Below are positions 8,596-17,529 of a stretch of DNA of 64,000 nt, one piece after another. Position 1 is the stretch's first letter, and the number at the start of each line of letters is the position of its first letter. The DNA is from Micrococcaceae bacterium Sec5.8. Its GTDB lineage: Bacteria; Actinomycetota; Actinomycetes; Actinomycetales; Micrococcaceae. The translations under genes and the position numbers were made by a program. The DNA lies in the NCBI GenBank assembly GCA_039636775.1, contig CP143429.1, positions 1,798,001-1,862,000 of the forward strand, in the 5' to 3' direction. The notes under the pieces were generated by a model. It saw only the letters and a program-made list of their open reading frames with translations. It was not told the DNA's origin and did no database searches.

Positions 8596-10068
8596 CTACA
8601 CACCCGTGTAGACGGTCTTGCCCCAGGTAAAGAAGTCCAGCGCGGACTTCCCCTGTTCGCGGAAGGTGTTGGTGGAGGAGTCCTTCACGCCGCCGAACGG
8701 GACGTTGAGGTCAAGGCCGGCCGTCGGCCGGTTGACCTTGACGACGCCGGCCTGGGCGCGCGCGGCGAAGTCCGTGGCGCGGGCCAGGGAATCGGTGCAG
8801 ATGCCGGCAGTGAGGCCGTAGCGGGAATCGTTGATCGCGGCGAGTCCTGCCTCGTAGTCGGCGACTTCCAGCACGGCCACCACCGGCCCGAAGATCTCCT
8901 CGGTCACGGCGGCGTCGTCGGACGGCAGTTCGGTGAGGACGGCGGCCGGAAAGACCAGCGGCCCGGCGGGGTCGCCGTCGTAGGCGCCGGCCAGCAGCGT
9001 GGCGCCGCGTTCGACGGCGGAGCGCACCGCGGCCTGGTTCTGCTCGAACTGCTGTCGGCTCACCACGGCCCCCATGGCGGCGTCCATGCCGTCGCCCGGG
9101 GTGTAGGCGGCGGCCTCCTCGGTCAGCGCGGCCAGGAACTCCGCGCGGATGCCGGGGGTGACGTAGACGCGGGAGGTCGCGGTGCAGGCCTGGCCGGTGA
9201 GCCCGAACGCGCCGGCGGCGACCACCTTGGCGGCCTTGCGGGGATCGGCGTCGTCGAGGACCAGCACGCCGTTCTTGCCGCCCATTTCCAGCTGCACCCG
9301 GGCGCGGCGTGCGTTCAGGATTTCCTGCAGGCTCAGGCCCACCGCCGTCGAACCGGTGAAGGACAGCCCGGCAATGCGCGGGTCGCGGGCCAGTGCGTCA
9401 CCCACCACGCGGCCCTTGCCGTGCACCACGTTGAACACCCCGGCGGGCAGTCCGGCGTCCTGCAGGGCGCGGGCGAGGTGGGTGGCGGAGAGGGGGGTGA
9501 GCTCAGCCGGTTTGATCACCACAGTGTTGCCGCTAATCAGTGCGGGGGCGGACTTCCACGCCGGGATGGCGATGGGAAAGTTCCAGGGGGTGATGAGCCC
9601 GACGACGCCGAGCGCTTCACGGCGGGTGGTGATGGTGGTGTCCGGAAGGCCGCTGGGCAGGACTTCGCCGCTGGCCGCCCAACCGAGGGAACCGAAGAAG
9701 CGCAGCACATCCGAGGCGCGCTTGACCTCGCCCTTGGCTTCGGCGAGGGTCTTGCCTTCCTCACGGACCAGGTCCTCGGCGATGGCGGTCTGGCGGTCAA
9801 GGAGCAGGTTGCCCGCGGCCATCAGGATGGCGCCGCGCGACGGGGCGGGCAGGGCGGCCCAAGCCGGCTGCACGGCCGTGGCGGCGCTGATCGCGGCGTC
9901 GACGTCAGCCGCGGTGCCGCTGGGGGAGAGGGCGGCGAGCTCGCCGGGGCGGGCCGGGTTCATCCGCTCGGTGTCCGCCTTGCCGAGCCACCCGCCGTTA
10001 ATGAGGTGTGGGGCCGTGAGGAGCCCGCGGCCGGTGGAGGTGGTGTGGTCTGTTGCCGTGGAAGTCAT
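8596..10068 (-). CDS. NAD(P)-dependent aldehyde dehydrogenase
   Basis: This 490-residue member of the ALDH superfamily oxidises an aldehyde to a carboxylic acid. Landmarks are TPWNFPIAIPAWKSAPALISGNTVVIKPAE (cofactor binding; the Lys contacts the cofactor), FTGSTAVG, LEMGGKNGVLVL (general-base Glu), GQACTATSRVYV (catalytic Cys) and EEIFGPVVAV. The start at 10068 has AAAGGA upstream; an earlier in-frame codon (10206) lies inside the intergenic spacer. It is nearest in flavour to 2-oxoglutarate-semialdehyde and related dehydrogenases, but substrate cannot be assigned. Being in the cluster with a DapA-family lyase suggests it takes the aldehyde released by that lyase. Confidence 0.9.
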   Translation of the reverse strand: MTSTATDHTTSTGRGLLTAPHLINGGWLGKADTERMNPARPGELAALSPSGTAADVDAAISAATAVQPAWAALPAPSRGAILMAAGNLLLDRQTAIAEDLVREEGKTLAEAKGEVKRASDVLRFFGSLGWAASGEVLPSGLPDTTITTRREALGVVGLITPWNFPIAIPAWKSAPALISGNTVVIKPAELTPLSATHLARALQDAGLPAGVFNVVHGKGRVVGDALARDPRIAGLSFTGSTAVGLSLQEILNARRARVQLEMGGKNGVLVLDDADPRKAAKVVAAGAFGLTGQACTATSRVYVTPGIRAEFLAALTEEAAAYTPGDGMDAAMGAVVSRQQFEQNQAAVRSAVERGATLLAGAYDGDPAGPLVFPAAVLTELPSDDAAVTEEIFGPVVAVLEVADYEAGLAAINDSRYGLTAGICTDSLARATDFAARAQAGVVKVNRPTAGLDLNVPFGGVKDSSTNTFREQGKSALDFFTWGKTVYTGV

Positions 10069-10133
10069 GGTGTTCCTTTGGGTGGTCGGGAATGTGCACA
10101 AGAAAGTGCAGGGAAGGGGGTGCGGGAGGGCGG

Positions 10134-10922
10134 TTAGAGGCTGCGGATCAGGCCGCCGTCGCACCGCAGCGCGACGCCGGTGATGTACGACGCCGGGGCG
10201 CTGCACAGGAAAGCTGCGGCGGCGCCGAACTCCTCGGGTTCACCGTAGCGGCGGGCGGGGATGGACTTGCGGGACTCAAACCGGATTTCCTCGACTGTGG
10301 TGCCGCGCCGTTTGGCAGCGGCCTGGTCGAGTTCGGCCACGCGGTCGGTGCCGATCCGGCCGGGAAGGAGCATGTTCACCGTGACGGCGTCCAGAGCGAC
10401 CTCGGCGGCGAGGGTTTTGAGGTAGCCGGCGAGGGCCGCGCGTCCGGTGTTGGACACGGCCAGGTTCGGCAGTGGCGTAACGACGCCGCTGGAGCCGACG
10501 GCGAGGATCCGTCCCCAGTGCCGTTCGCGCATGCCGGGCAGCACCTGCGCGACGAGCGCGTGGTGCGGCTTGACCAGCAGATCGAAGGCGGCGGCGATGT
10601 CGGCGGCGCCGAGGGTGGCCGCGGCTCCGGGTTTGGGGCCGGGGCCGTTGAGCACCAGGATGTCGATGGGGCCGAGTTCGGCCACGGTCTGTTCGACGGC
10701 GGCTGCCACGCCGTCCGGGGTCCTGAGGTCCGCCTCGATGGCGACGGCGCCCGGCCCGTATGCGTCTGTCAGTTCGGCAACAATCTCCTTGGCCCGGACC
10801 TGGCGCCGGCCGGTGATGGCCACACGCACACCCTCCGCGGCGAGGGCGCGCGCGATGGCGAGACCCAGGCCGCCGGTGGAGGCGGCCACGAGGGCGGTTT
10901 TTCCGCTGATTCCAAGATCCAT
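10134..10922 (-). CDS. Short-chain dehydrogenase/reductase with atypical active site
   Basis: This 262-residue SDR has a Rossmann cofactor site at the N-terminus (KTALVAASTGGLGLAIARAL), a GRR segment after beta-2 suggesting NADP(H), and the LNGPG variant of the NNAG motif. The active-site region reads VGSSGVVTPLPNLAVSNTGRAALAGYLKTLA: the Ser is kept, but the canonical Tyr-xxx-Lys is replaced by Ser-Asn-xx-Arg. A known subgroup of SDRs has this change, with unclear catalysis. The start overlaps the stop of the preceding lyase gene (TGATG), so translation is coupled. Confidence 0.85.
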   Translation of the reverse strand: MDLGISGKTALVAASTGGLGLAIARALAAEGVRVAITGRRQVRAKEIVAELTDAYGPGAVAIEADLRTPDGVAAAVEQTVAELGPIDILVLNGPGPKPGAAATLGAADIAAAFDLLVKPHHALVAQVLPGMRERHWGRILAVGSSGVVTPLPNLAVSNTGRAALAGYLKTLAAEVALDAVTVNMLLPGRIGTDRVAELDQAAAKRRGTTVEEIRFESRKSIPARRYGEPEEFGAAAAFLCSAPASYITGVALRCDGGLIRSL

Positions 10923-11923
10923 CAGAACGCCCCCGCAGTAGTGAGGGCCGCCGGCGTCGACGTTGCCGGCCCGGCCGGCGTCGACGTTGCCGGCCCGGCC
11001 ACCGTCAACGTTGCCGGTGCAGGCGGGCGTGCTTCCAGGGCCGTGGCCGCCCCCGCCAGATGATTGAGCATGCTCAGCCGGAGGACCTCGGGGAACGGTG
11101 CGCCGGGGGCGCGGACGCCGGCGTCCGCGATGAGCCCGCGCTGGCGCAGGCATTCCTTCCGGACCGGCAGCGCGATCCGGGCCTGCTGCTCGAAGTTGAC
11201 CAGCGGCAGGTAGGGCAGCAACGCCTCCCGGGCGGCGCCATACCCGTCCGACTGCCAGGCCCGGACACAGGCGATGAGCGCTTCCGGGTAGGAGAAACCG
11301 GTCATGGCTCCGGCCGCCCCGGACTGGAGCTCGTCCAGCAGCCCCTGGCCACCGAGGCCGCCGAACACAGACACATCAAGCGCCCCGGTGAGCCGCGCGA
11401 TGCCCACGGACGTGGGCGGTGCCTCCGCCTTGACCGCGATGACGAAGCGGCAGGCCTGCACCACGCTGATCAGAGACTCGGTGCTGATGCTGATACCGCT
11501 GGCCAGGGGATAGTCCTGCAGCACCACCTTGGCGCCGGTGGCCTGGTGGAGGGCGTTCAGGTGTGCGGCCACCACGGCGGGGTTCGCGCAATTGGCCTGC
11601 ACCATCACGGCGGCCAGGCGCCCGCCGGCGGCGGCCTGCGCGGCGCGGACTTCCTCGACGGCGGTGCCGGTGTACAGCGAGGTCACGCCGACCACGAGCG
11701 GAAGGCTGGTCTCCTCGACGGTGACCTCCAGCACGAGACTGCGTTCTGCAGCGGTCAGCGCCGCGGCCTCGCCGAACACACCCAGAACCGTGAGGCCGGT
11801 GGCGCCGATGGATTCGTAGTGCTCCACGAGCCCGGCGAGGCTGTCGGTGTCGACGTCAAGGGTGCTGCCCTGGAACGGGGTGGCGACGACGCCCCAGACG
11901 CCGGGTGCGAGTGATTCCCGCAT
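10922..11923 (-). CDS. Dihydrodipicolinate synthase/N-acetylneuraminate lyase-family aldolase
   Basis: This 333-residue TIM-barrel class I lyase has the phosphate/carboxylate loop GVFGEAAALT, a Tyr in VLQDYPLASG and the Schiff-base Lys in FVIAVKAEAPPT. The start at 11923 has GAAGGAG at ideal spacing. The last 30 or so residues are an Ala-Pro-Thr-rich tail encoded by a 24-bp tandem repeat (10950-11021), outside the normal fold. Members of this family condense or cleave pyruvate and an aldehyde or semialdehyde; with an aldehyde dehydrogenase next to it, cleavage of a keto-acid into pyruvate and an aldehyde is the likeliest role. True DHDPS is unlikely given the catabolic context. Confidence 0.85.
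   Translation of the reverse strand: MRESLAPGVWGVVATPFQGSTLDVDTDSLAGLVEHYESIGATGLTVLGVFGEAAALTAAERSLVLEVTVEETSLPLVVGVTSLYTGTAVEEVRAAQAAAGGRLAAVMVQANCANPAVVAAHLNALHQATGAKVVLQDYPLASGISISTESLISVVQACRFVIAVKAEAPPTSVGIARLTGALDVSVFGGLGGQGLLDELQSGAAGAMTGFSYPEALIACVRAWQSDGYGAAREALLPYLPLVNFEQQARIALPVRKECLRQRGLIADAGVRAPGAPFPEVLRLSMLNHLAGAATALEARPPAPATLTVAGPATSTPAGPATSTPAALTTAGAF
10950..11021 (-). repeat. Three 24-bp tandem repeats in the lyase 3' end
   Basis: Units start at 10950, 10974 and 10998. The first two are identical and the third has several changes. Each encodes an eight-residue block rich in Ala, Gly, Pro and Thr (AGPATSTP type), so copy-number change would stay in frame and vary only the length of the C-terminal tail. 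Confidence 0.85.
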
Positions 11924-11964
11924 CGGATGCTCCTTCACTGGTTGTTCCTGAAATGACTGCATAC

Positions 11965-12786
11965 TCAGCATCCCGGCCAAACGGGCGGGCGCTTTTCCTG
12001 GAAGGCGCGGACGCCCTCGGCCGAGTCCTCGCTGTCCAGTGCCGCCATGAGCGCCGGCAGCCGGAGCCCTCGCGCCTCGCTGGCGGTCAGATGCCCGGTC
12101 TGCGTCACCATCTGCTTCACGGCCCGGACGGAGGTGGGGGCGCAGGCGAGGATCTGGTCAACCCAGCGCTGCACCGCGGCGTCGAGCTCCTCTGCGGGGA
12201 CCACCTCGTTGGCCAGACCCATCGCTTGCATCTCCGCGGCCTCGACCTTCCGCCCGGTGAGGAGCATGCCCATCGCCTGGGTGTAGGGGATGCGGCGCAC
12301 CAGCTGGTGGATGCCGCCGTCGAGCGCCAACCGCCCGACGCGCGGTTCCGTCAGCCCGAAACGGGCCGTCCCCGCGGCGATCACAATGTCGGCGCCGAGC
12401 ACAATCTCCATGCCGCCGCCGAGGGCGTAGCCGTTGACCCGGGCGATGACCGGGATGTCCAGGCTGGTGCGCAGGCTCAGGCCGCCGAAGCCGTTCGGAT
12501 CCAGACCGGCCCAGTACTCGAGCCCGGTCTTGTCCACCCCGGAGGTGGACATGTCCGCCCCGACGCAGAACGCCCGGGTGCCGGCGCCGGTGATAACGAC
12601 GGCACGGACGGCGGGGTCAGCTTCCAGCTGGTCCCAGATCTGGTTGAGCCGGGCCTGGGCGCGGCCGTCGATGGCGTTGAGCACGTGCTGGCGGTCGATG
12701 ACCACCGTGGCGACGTGGTTCTCGATGCTGAGGGTGACCTGGTCCACGAGAGCCCGGGGGGCGCGGGATTCTGCCGTGGCGGTCAT
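11965..12786 (-). CDS. Enoyl-CoA hydratase/isomerase (crotonase family)
   Basis: This 273-residue crotonase-fold enzyme acts on a CoA thioester. It shows the oxyanion-hole segments AFCVGADMS and ALGGGMEIVLGADIVIA, and the acid/base Glu in FGLTEPRVG. The second catalytic position of classical hydratases (GGxxRL region) reads LDGGIHQLVRRI, so hydratase, isomerase or hydrolase activity cannot be separated by eye. Its start overlaps the CoA-transferase stop by four bases, implying co-translation; together these two would activate and then process an acyl-CoA. Confidence 0.9.
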   Translation of the reverse strand: MTATAESRAPRALVDQVTLSIENHVATVVIDRQHVLNAIDGRAQARLNQIWDQLEADPAVRAVVITGAGTRAFCVGADMSTSGVDKTGLEYWAGLDPNGFGGLSLRTSLDIPVIARVNGYALGGGMEIVLGADIVIAAGTARFGLTEPRVGRLALDGGIHQLVRRIPYTQAMGMLLTGRKVEAAEMQAMGLANEVVPAEELDAAVQRWVDQILACAPTSVRAVKQMVTQTGHLTASEARGLRLPALMAALDSEDSAEGVRAFQEKRPPVWPGC

Positions 12787-14051
12787 CGGAGCACCCCCAA
12801 CTGCTGCAGGCGTTCGATGGTTTCGGTGTCGAAGCCGTTCTCCAGCAGGACCTCAACGTTGTGCTCGCCGAGCCGCGGCGCGATGCGGCGGACGGTCGGC
12901 GGGGTGGCAGAGAGCCGGATCGGCGCGTTGAGCATGCGCACCGTTCCCACACCCGGGTGCTCGGCCTCTACGATCATGCCGTTGGCCGCTGTCTGCGCGT
13001 CGGCGAGGGCCTGTTCCAGCGTGTGCACGGGCGCGTTCAATAGACCCTTGCCCTCCAGTCGGGTGGTCCAGTACTCGGTGGTGTTGGTCGAGATGCGCTC
13101 GCGGAAGATCGCCTGCAGCGCCGGCTTGTGTTTGAACTGCTCGGCCAGGGTGGCGAACTCGGGGCGGAGCGTCAGGTCCTCGTCCAGGCCCAGCGCCTCG
13201 GAAATGCGGGCCAGCGGGTCCGGAGTGAAGCCGCCCACCATGCAGACGGCGCCGTCGGTGGTTTCGAAGACACCGCTGAGCGGCATCGCACCCCAGTTGA
13301 CCTCGTAGCCGCGGTTGAGCTGCATGCAGGCCTCCTGCATCTGCAGATGCAACATGGAGTCATACATGGTGACCTCCACCCTCTGGCCCACGCCGGCGGT
13401 TTCCCGGGTGCGCAGCGCCAGCAGGATGCCCTGCATCAGGTGCATGCCGGTGATGTAGTCGCACAGCGTGGTGGGGTAGATGGACGGCTTCATGTCCTCC
13501 GATTCGCGCCGCCACATCACACCCGAATAGGCCTGCGCGATGGCGTCCTGGCCGCCCTTGTGCGAGTAGGGGCCCTCCGGGCCGAAGCCCGTGCCGGATG
13601 CCCAGATGATGCCCGGGTTCTCCGCCTTGAGGTCCTCATAGCCGAAGCCCATCCGTTCCATCACGCCGGAGCGGAAGTTGCTGACCACGACGTCGGCGTC
13701 GGCCAGCAGGCGGCGGAGGACGTCCTTGCCCTCACTGGTGCGCGTGTCCACGGAGATGCTGCGCTTGTTCCGGTTGATGGACAGGAAGATCGGGTTGTCC
13801 TGACCGTCCTTGTCCGGGAACGAGTTCCGGGAGATGTCCCCGGCGCCGGGGCGTTCCACCTTGATGATGTCCGCGCCATAGTCGCCCAGGAGCTGGGTGC
13901 AGGACGGGCCCATGAACACTTGGGTGAAGTCCACGATCTTGATCCCGTCGAGGGGGAGCAGAGTGCCGGTGCGCTGACCGGAGGCCGCCGGTGCCGCCGC
14001 CGTGCCGTCCGCTGGTGCGCCTGCCAGCAGGTCTTCGATCACGGCGCTCAT
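12783..14051 (-). CDS. Class III (CaiB/BaiF) CoA-transferase
   Basis: This 422-residue family III CoA-transferase moves CoA between carboxylic acids through an aspartyl-CoA anhydride. It shows LDGIKIVDFTQVFMGPSCTQLLGDYGADIIKVERPG at the N-terminus and the INRNKRSISVDT segment. The catalytic Asp is expected in the GGQDAIAQAYSG segment. The C-terminal TPPTVRRIAPRLGEHNVEVL is diagnostic. The true start is the ATG at 14051, in an ATGA overlap with the upstream oxidoreductase; a long open frame running further upstream is only a shadow. It probably activates the substrate of the cluster to its CoA ester. Confidence 0.9.
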   Translation of the reverse strand: MSAVIEDLLAGAPADGTAAAPAASGQRTGTLLPLDGIKIVDFTQVFMGPSCTQLLGDYGADIIKVERPGAGDISRNSFPDKDGQDNPIFLSINRNKRSISVDTRTSEGKDVLRRLLADADVVVSNFRSGVMERMGFGYEDLKAENPGIIWASGTGFGPEGPYSHKGGQDAIAQAYSGVMWRRESEDMKPSIYPTTLCDYITGMHLMQGILLALRTRETAGVGQRVEVTMYDSMLHLQMQEACMQLNRGYEVNWGAMPLSGVFETTDGAVCMVGGFTPDPLARISEALGLDEDLTLRPEFATLAEQFKHKPALQAIFRERISTNTTEYWTTRLEGKGLLNAPVHTLEQALADAQTAANGMIVEAEHPGVGTVRMLNAPIRLSATPPTVRRIAPRLGEHNVEVLLENGFDTETIERLQQLGVLR

Positions 14052-15412
14052 ACCCCCACCACCGCATCCAGATCCAGGGTGGCGTTCGACGACGGGACGT
14101 CGCCGGGGTCCGCGCCGTGCCGGCGCATGCCCTGCTGGATTTCCAGCGGGGAGACCTCGCGAACCGTGATGCCCTGCTCGACCGCGATGGCCGCGGCGAC
14201 GCCGACCGCCTGGCCCATAGCCATGCAGGGCGGGATCTCGCGGGACATCTTCTGCGCTTCCGGGGTGGCCGAGTAGTGCCGGCCCGCGACGAGCAGCTGG
14301 TCCACTTCCTTTGGCAGCAGCGAGCGGAACGGGTAATAGTAGTCGCGGCCGCGGGCGACGGTGTCCCCAAAGTGCCGGCGGGAGGTGACATCGTCCTTGG
14401 TCATGACGTACTCGCCTTCGAGCAGGCGGGTCTGCCGGACGCCCATCTGGGACGCGACGTCGAGCATGTAGCAGTTCTCGAAACCGGGCAGGTTGGCGCG
14501 GACGTAGTCCACGGCCTCGGAAATCTTGTCCCGGGCGGCGAACTCGGCGGCGGTCATGTCCGCGGGGTCGACGCCGTCGAACCCGGTCATGTGCGGGGCG
14601 TTGCACCAGACGACGCCGCCGATGGGAGTCTTGAGCCACCAAAGTTCCCAGGCGCCGCCAAGGAGGCGCTTGATCTTGCGGTTGATGGCGCGGGCTTCCT
14701 TCGGGTTGGCCTGCTCGAATGCTTCGGCGGCGTTGGTGTCGACGTTGCCGAGGCGGAAGACGAGTGTGGTGAGGTAGCTGTCCTTGACGTAGCTCGCGCC
14801 GGCCCGGGAGGCGACGTCGATGTCGCCGGTGGTGTCGATGACGATGTCCGCCATGAACGCCTGCGGGCCGGACTTGGTCTCGCAGATGACGCCCTTCATC
14901 ACGCCCTTGTCCACGATGGGGCGGGAGAACCAGGAGTGCAGGCGCAGGTTCACGCCGGCTTCGCGGACGAGGTCGTTGGAGACGCGTTTCCAGCCGTCCG
15001 GGTCGAACGCCGCGGCGTAGCAAACCGGCTTCGGGCTGGTGTGGGAGTGGAAGTCGAAGGTGCCGTAGCGGCCCCACTTGTTCCACAGTTCCTCGGAGGT
15101 CTTGCGGTCATCAACCGGCGGCACAATGGCGAGGCCAAGCTTTTGCAGCCGTTCGACATACTCGGAGACGATGCCCGTCACGGTGATTTCCTGGCCGTTG
15201 ATCATGTCATCGAGGACCAGGACCATGCCGCCGGAGGCGAGACCGCCGAGCGAGGAGTAGCGTTCCAGCAGCGTGACAGAGGCGCCGGAGCGGGCGGCCG
15301 TGACGGCGGCGGCCACCCCTGCGGGGCCGCCGCCCACTACCAGGACGTCGGAGCGGGAGATGACGGGGGCGGTGAGGTCCGACGTCGTGGTGCTGAGTTC
15401 AAGTGAGTTCAT
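14048..15412 (-). CDS. FAD-dependent oxidoreductase (FAD_oxidored family)
   Basis: This 454-residue flavoprotein has a clear N-terminal dinucleotide fold (VLVVGGGPAGVAAAVTAARS, then VTLLERYSSLGGLASGG). A second FAD contact is DIVIDTTGDIDVASRAG, and the C-terminal part has LLVAGRHYSATPEAQ plus CMAMGQAVGVAAAIA, the pattern of the FAD_oxidored group of uncharacterised dehydrogenases. Start at 15412: AAGGA lies upstream. Only ten bases separate it from the transporter gene. It probably oxidises or reduces the imported acid before or after CoA activation; the electron partner may be the ferredoxin at the end of the cluster. Confidence 0.85.
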   Translation of the reverse strand: MNSLELSTTTSDLTAPVISRSDVLVVGGGPAGVAAAVTAARSGASVTLLERYSSLGGLASGGMVLVLDDMINGQEITVTGIVSEYVERLQKLGLAIVPPVDDRKTSEELWNKWGRYGTFDFHSHTSPKPVCYAAAFDPDGWKRVSNDLVREAGVNLRLHSWFSRPIVDKGVMKGVICETKSGPQAFMADIVIDTTGDIDVASRAGASYVKDSYLTTLVFRLGNVDTNAAEAFEQANPKEARAINRKIKRLLGGAWELWWLKTPIGGVVWCNAPHMTGFDGVDPADMTAAEFAARDKISEAVDYVRANLPGFENCYMLDVASQMGVRQTRLLEGEYVMTKDDVTSRRHFGDTVARGRDYYYPFRSLLPKEVDQLLVAGRHYSATPEAQKMSREIPPCMAMGQAVGVAAAIAVEQGITVREVSPLEIQQGMRRHGADPGDVPSSNATLDLDAVVGV

Positions 15413-15422
15413 GGGGGGATCC

Positions 15423-16718
15423 TTAGTTTCCGACGAAGATGCCGTTGGTGCGGCGGGCGGCGAGGTAGAAGACGATGCTGAGGATGGACAGGACGGCAAC
15501 ATAGACCGGGAAGACCCAGGTGAGGTTCTGGGACTGGAGCCAGACCAGCACGTAGGAGGCGGTGCCGCCGAACAAGGCGACGCCGATCCCGTAGCCCAGC
15601 GCCACACCGGTGCCGCGGCAGTTCTTGGGCATCAGGGATGTGCTGACCACGTTGTAGAGCGTCATGTTCAGGACCAGGACCAGGGATCCGCCGAGGAGGA
15701 CTGCGGCGAAGCCGCCGATGCCGGGCTGGACGTACATGAGCATCAGGAACACGGACGGGATCGCCAGGATGCGGGTGATCAGGAACCAGCGGGACATCGA
15801 CTTGCCGTCGGCCAGTTTGCCGATAATCCAGCTGCCAACCACCAGGATCACGCCCAGGGCGGTGGTCAGGGCGAATACCGCCGTCGGGTCTTCCTTGAAG
15901 CCGCTGCGGGCGGCGCTGGGAAGGCCGACGTTCCACGCGTAGTTGTAGGCCTGGGCTGCGCCGACGACAAAGATGATGGCCAGGACGGAGAGCCAGTGCT
16001 TGCGGACCCCGGACCAGACGGCGCCGGAGGAATTGCTGGCCATTTCTTCCGGACGCATGGTTTCCGGGAGGGCCCGGCGCAGGTAGATGACCACGAAGCC
16101 GAAGACCGCGCCGATGAAGAATGGTACGCGCCAGCCCCAATCGGCCATCACGGCGCCGCCGAGGCTCAGGCTGCAGAGGAAGCTGACCAGCGAGGCGAGC
16201 AGGATCCCGATGTTGACGTAGAAGGACATGATGCCGGCGACATAGCCTTCACGGCCTTCCGGCACCAGTTCTACGGCGTGGGAGGTGGAAAGCGGGGCCT
16301 CAATGCCGGTGGAGATGCCCTGCAGGATGCGGCACGCCACGAGGATGATGCCTGCCCAGGCGCCGATCTGTTCGTAGCTGGGACAGACGGCGATGACCAG
16401 AGTGGTGCTGGCCATCAGCATGATCGAGAGCAGCATCACCCGCCGCCGTCCGATCCGGTCCGCGAGGGTGCCGAGCAGGATGCCGCCGAGCGGCCGGAAC
16501 GCGAAGCCGACGGCGAAGACGGCGAGGGTGTTGAGCGTGGCGGAGAGGGGATCGCTGCTGGGGAAGAAGTTCGGGCCGATGAACGCCGAGAGGAGGCCGA
16601 AGACCATCCAGTCGTACCATTCGAGGGCGTTGCCGAGGCCGAGGCCCAGGAGGCCCTTGCGGACCTCGGGGGTGAGTTGACGGGATGCTTTTTGTGACTC
16701 GACGGCGGTGTCAAGCAT
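15423..16718 (-). CDS. MFS metabolite:H+ symporter
   Basis: This 431-residue, 12-helix permease is of the metabolite:H+ symporter type (relatives of ShiA/KgtP/ProP). NALEWYDWMVFGLLSAFIG in helix 1 and ADRIGRRRVMLLS in the loop between helices 2 and 3 are signatures; GWRVPFFIGAVFG marks helix 6. It is first in the cluster, with an AAGGAAAA ribosome site, and so probably brings in the organic acid that the following enzymes degrade. Confidence 0.88.
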   Translation of the reverse strand: MLDTAVESQKASRQLTPEVRKGLLGLGLGNALEWYDWMVFGLLSAFIGPNFFPSSDPLSATLNTLAVFAVGFAFRPLGGILLGTLADRIGRRRVMLLSIMLMASTTLVIAVCPSYEQIGAWAGIILVACRILQGISTGIEAPLSTSHAVELVPEGREGYVAGIMSFYVNIGILLASLVSFLCSLSLGGAVMADWGWRVPFFIGAVFGFVVIYLRRALPETMRPEEMASNSSGAVWSGVRKHWLSVLAIIFVVGAAQAYNYAWNVGLPSAARSGFKEDPTAVFALTTALGVILVVGSWIIGKLADGKSMSRWFLITRILAIPSVFLMLMYVQPGIGGFAAVLLGGSLVLVLNMTLYNVVSTSLMPKNCRGTGVALGYGIGVALFGGTASYVLVWLQSQNLTWVFPVYVAVLSILSIVFYLAARRTNGIFVGN

Positions 16719-16886
16719 GGCTTTTCCTTACTCTGGAGCCCCTCTATTGGGGAGGGGCAAATGAGGGTATGACGCATCGCCGTCCGGGGTTGGGGGACGG
16801 TGGCTGCGAAGGTGGCAAGGATTGTCAGCGGGCAGGTTCAGGCCCGGATAGTGCGGGAGAACGGTAACGGCGGCTTAGCGGTGCTG

Positions 16887-17495
16887 TTACCACGCGTGAG
16901 GTGCGTTGACCCAGATCGCTACGCATACCTCTTCGTAGCTGTTTTTGAACCAGTGCGGGGTGTCCGAGGAAAATGTGATGGAATCGCCTTCCTCGAGCGT
17001 GTAGCACTCGCCGTCCAGGAAGATGTCCTTCCGGCCGGAGAGAATGATGCCGAATTCCTCGCCGCTGTGGCGGAAAGGAGTGGCACTGGTGTCATGGCCG
17101 GGCGGACTGACAATCCATTGGGCTTCCAAGGCTCCGTTGAGGTCCGGCGTGAGCAGTTCATAGACCGCCTCGCCCACAGATTTCTTGGTAATGCCCTTGA
17201 GGTTGCGCCGATCGGCCTTGCGGACCACCGGGGAGCGCGGGTCTTCGTGGCCGATGAAGAATTTGCCGACCGGGATGTCCAGGCCGTGGGCCAGTTGTGC
17301 CAGGGTGGTGAAGGACGGATTCGCCAGGCCGCGTTCAATCTGGCTGACGATGGCCGGGCTGAGGCCCGTGATCTCCGAAAGCTTGGCGAGCGTCATGCCT
17401 TTTTCTTTGCGCATGGCGCGAACCTTGTTGCCGACCGTGGCCAGCAGCGCGCTGGTCGCAAGGGGTGAACTGCCTGTGACGCTCTCGGTGGTCAT
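16887..17495 (-). CDS. XRE-family regulator with C-terminal cupin domain
   Basis: This 202-residue protein has residues about 22-78 as a classical HTH (VRAMRKEKGMTLAKLSEITGLS, AIVSQIERGLANPSFTTLAQLAHGL), and residues about 125-195 as a cupin (HSGEEFGIILSGRKDIFLDG, GDSITFSSDTPHWFKN). Relatives regulate catabolic operons in response to a small acid bound by the cupin. It lies directly upstream of, and co-oriented with, the catabolic cluster, 168 bases before the transporter, and is the obvious candidate for its regulator. Its own promoter is well formed (17530-17557). Confidence 0.9.
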   Translation of the reverse strand: MTTESVTGSSPLATSALLATVGNKVRAMRKEKGMTLAKLSEITGLSPAIVSQIERGLANPSFTTLAQLAHGLDIPVGKFFIGHEDPRSPVVRKADRRNLKGITKKSVGEAVYELLTPDLNGALEAQWIVSPPGHDTSATPFRHSGEEFGIILSGRKDIFLDGECYTLEEGDSITFSSDTPHWFKNSYEEVCVAIWVNAPHAW

Positions 17496-17529
17496 TCGAT
17501 GTCCTTCACTGGGTGACCTGACTCACACA

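Noticed and set aside
8305..10137. 610-codon plus-strand frame
   Set aside because: It lies antisense to the ferredoxin and aldehyde dehydrogenase, which have full motif sets; the plus-strand product is Gly/Arg/His-rich and featureless.
12783..15086. 767-codon minus-strand frame
   Set aside because: Only its last 422 codons are the CoA-transferase. The upstream part is the wrong frame of the FAD oxidoreductase; the ATGA overlap at 14048-14051 fixes the true start.
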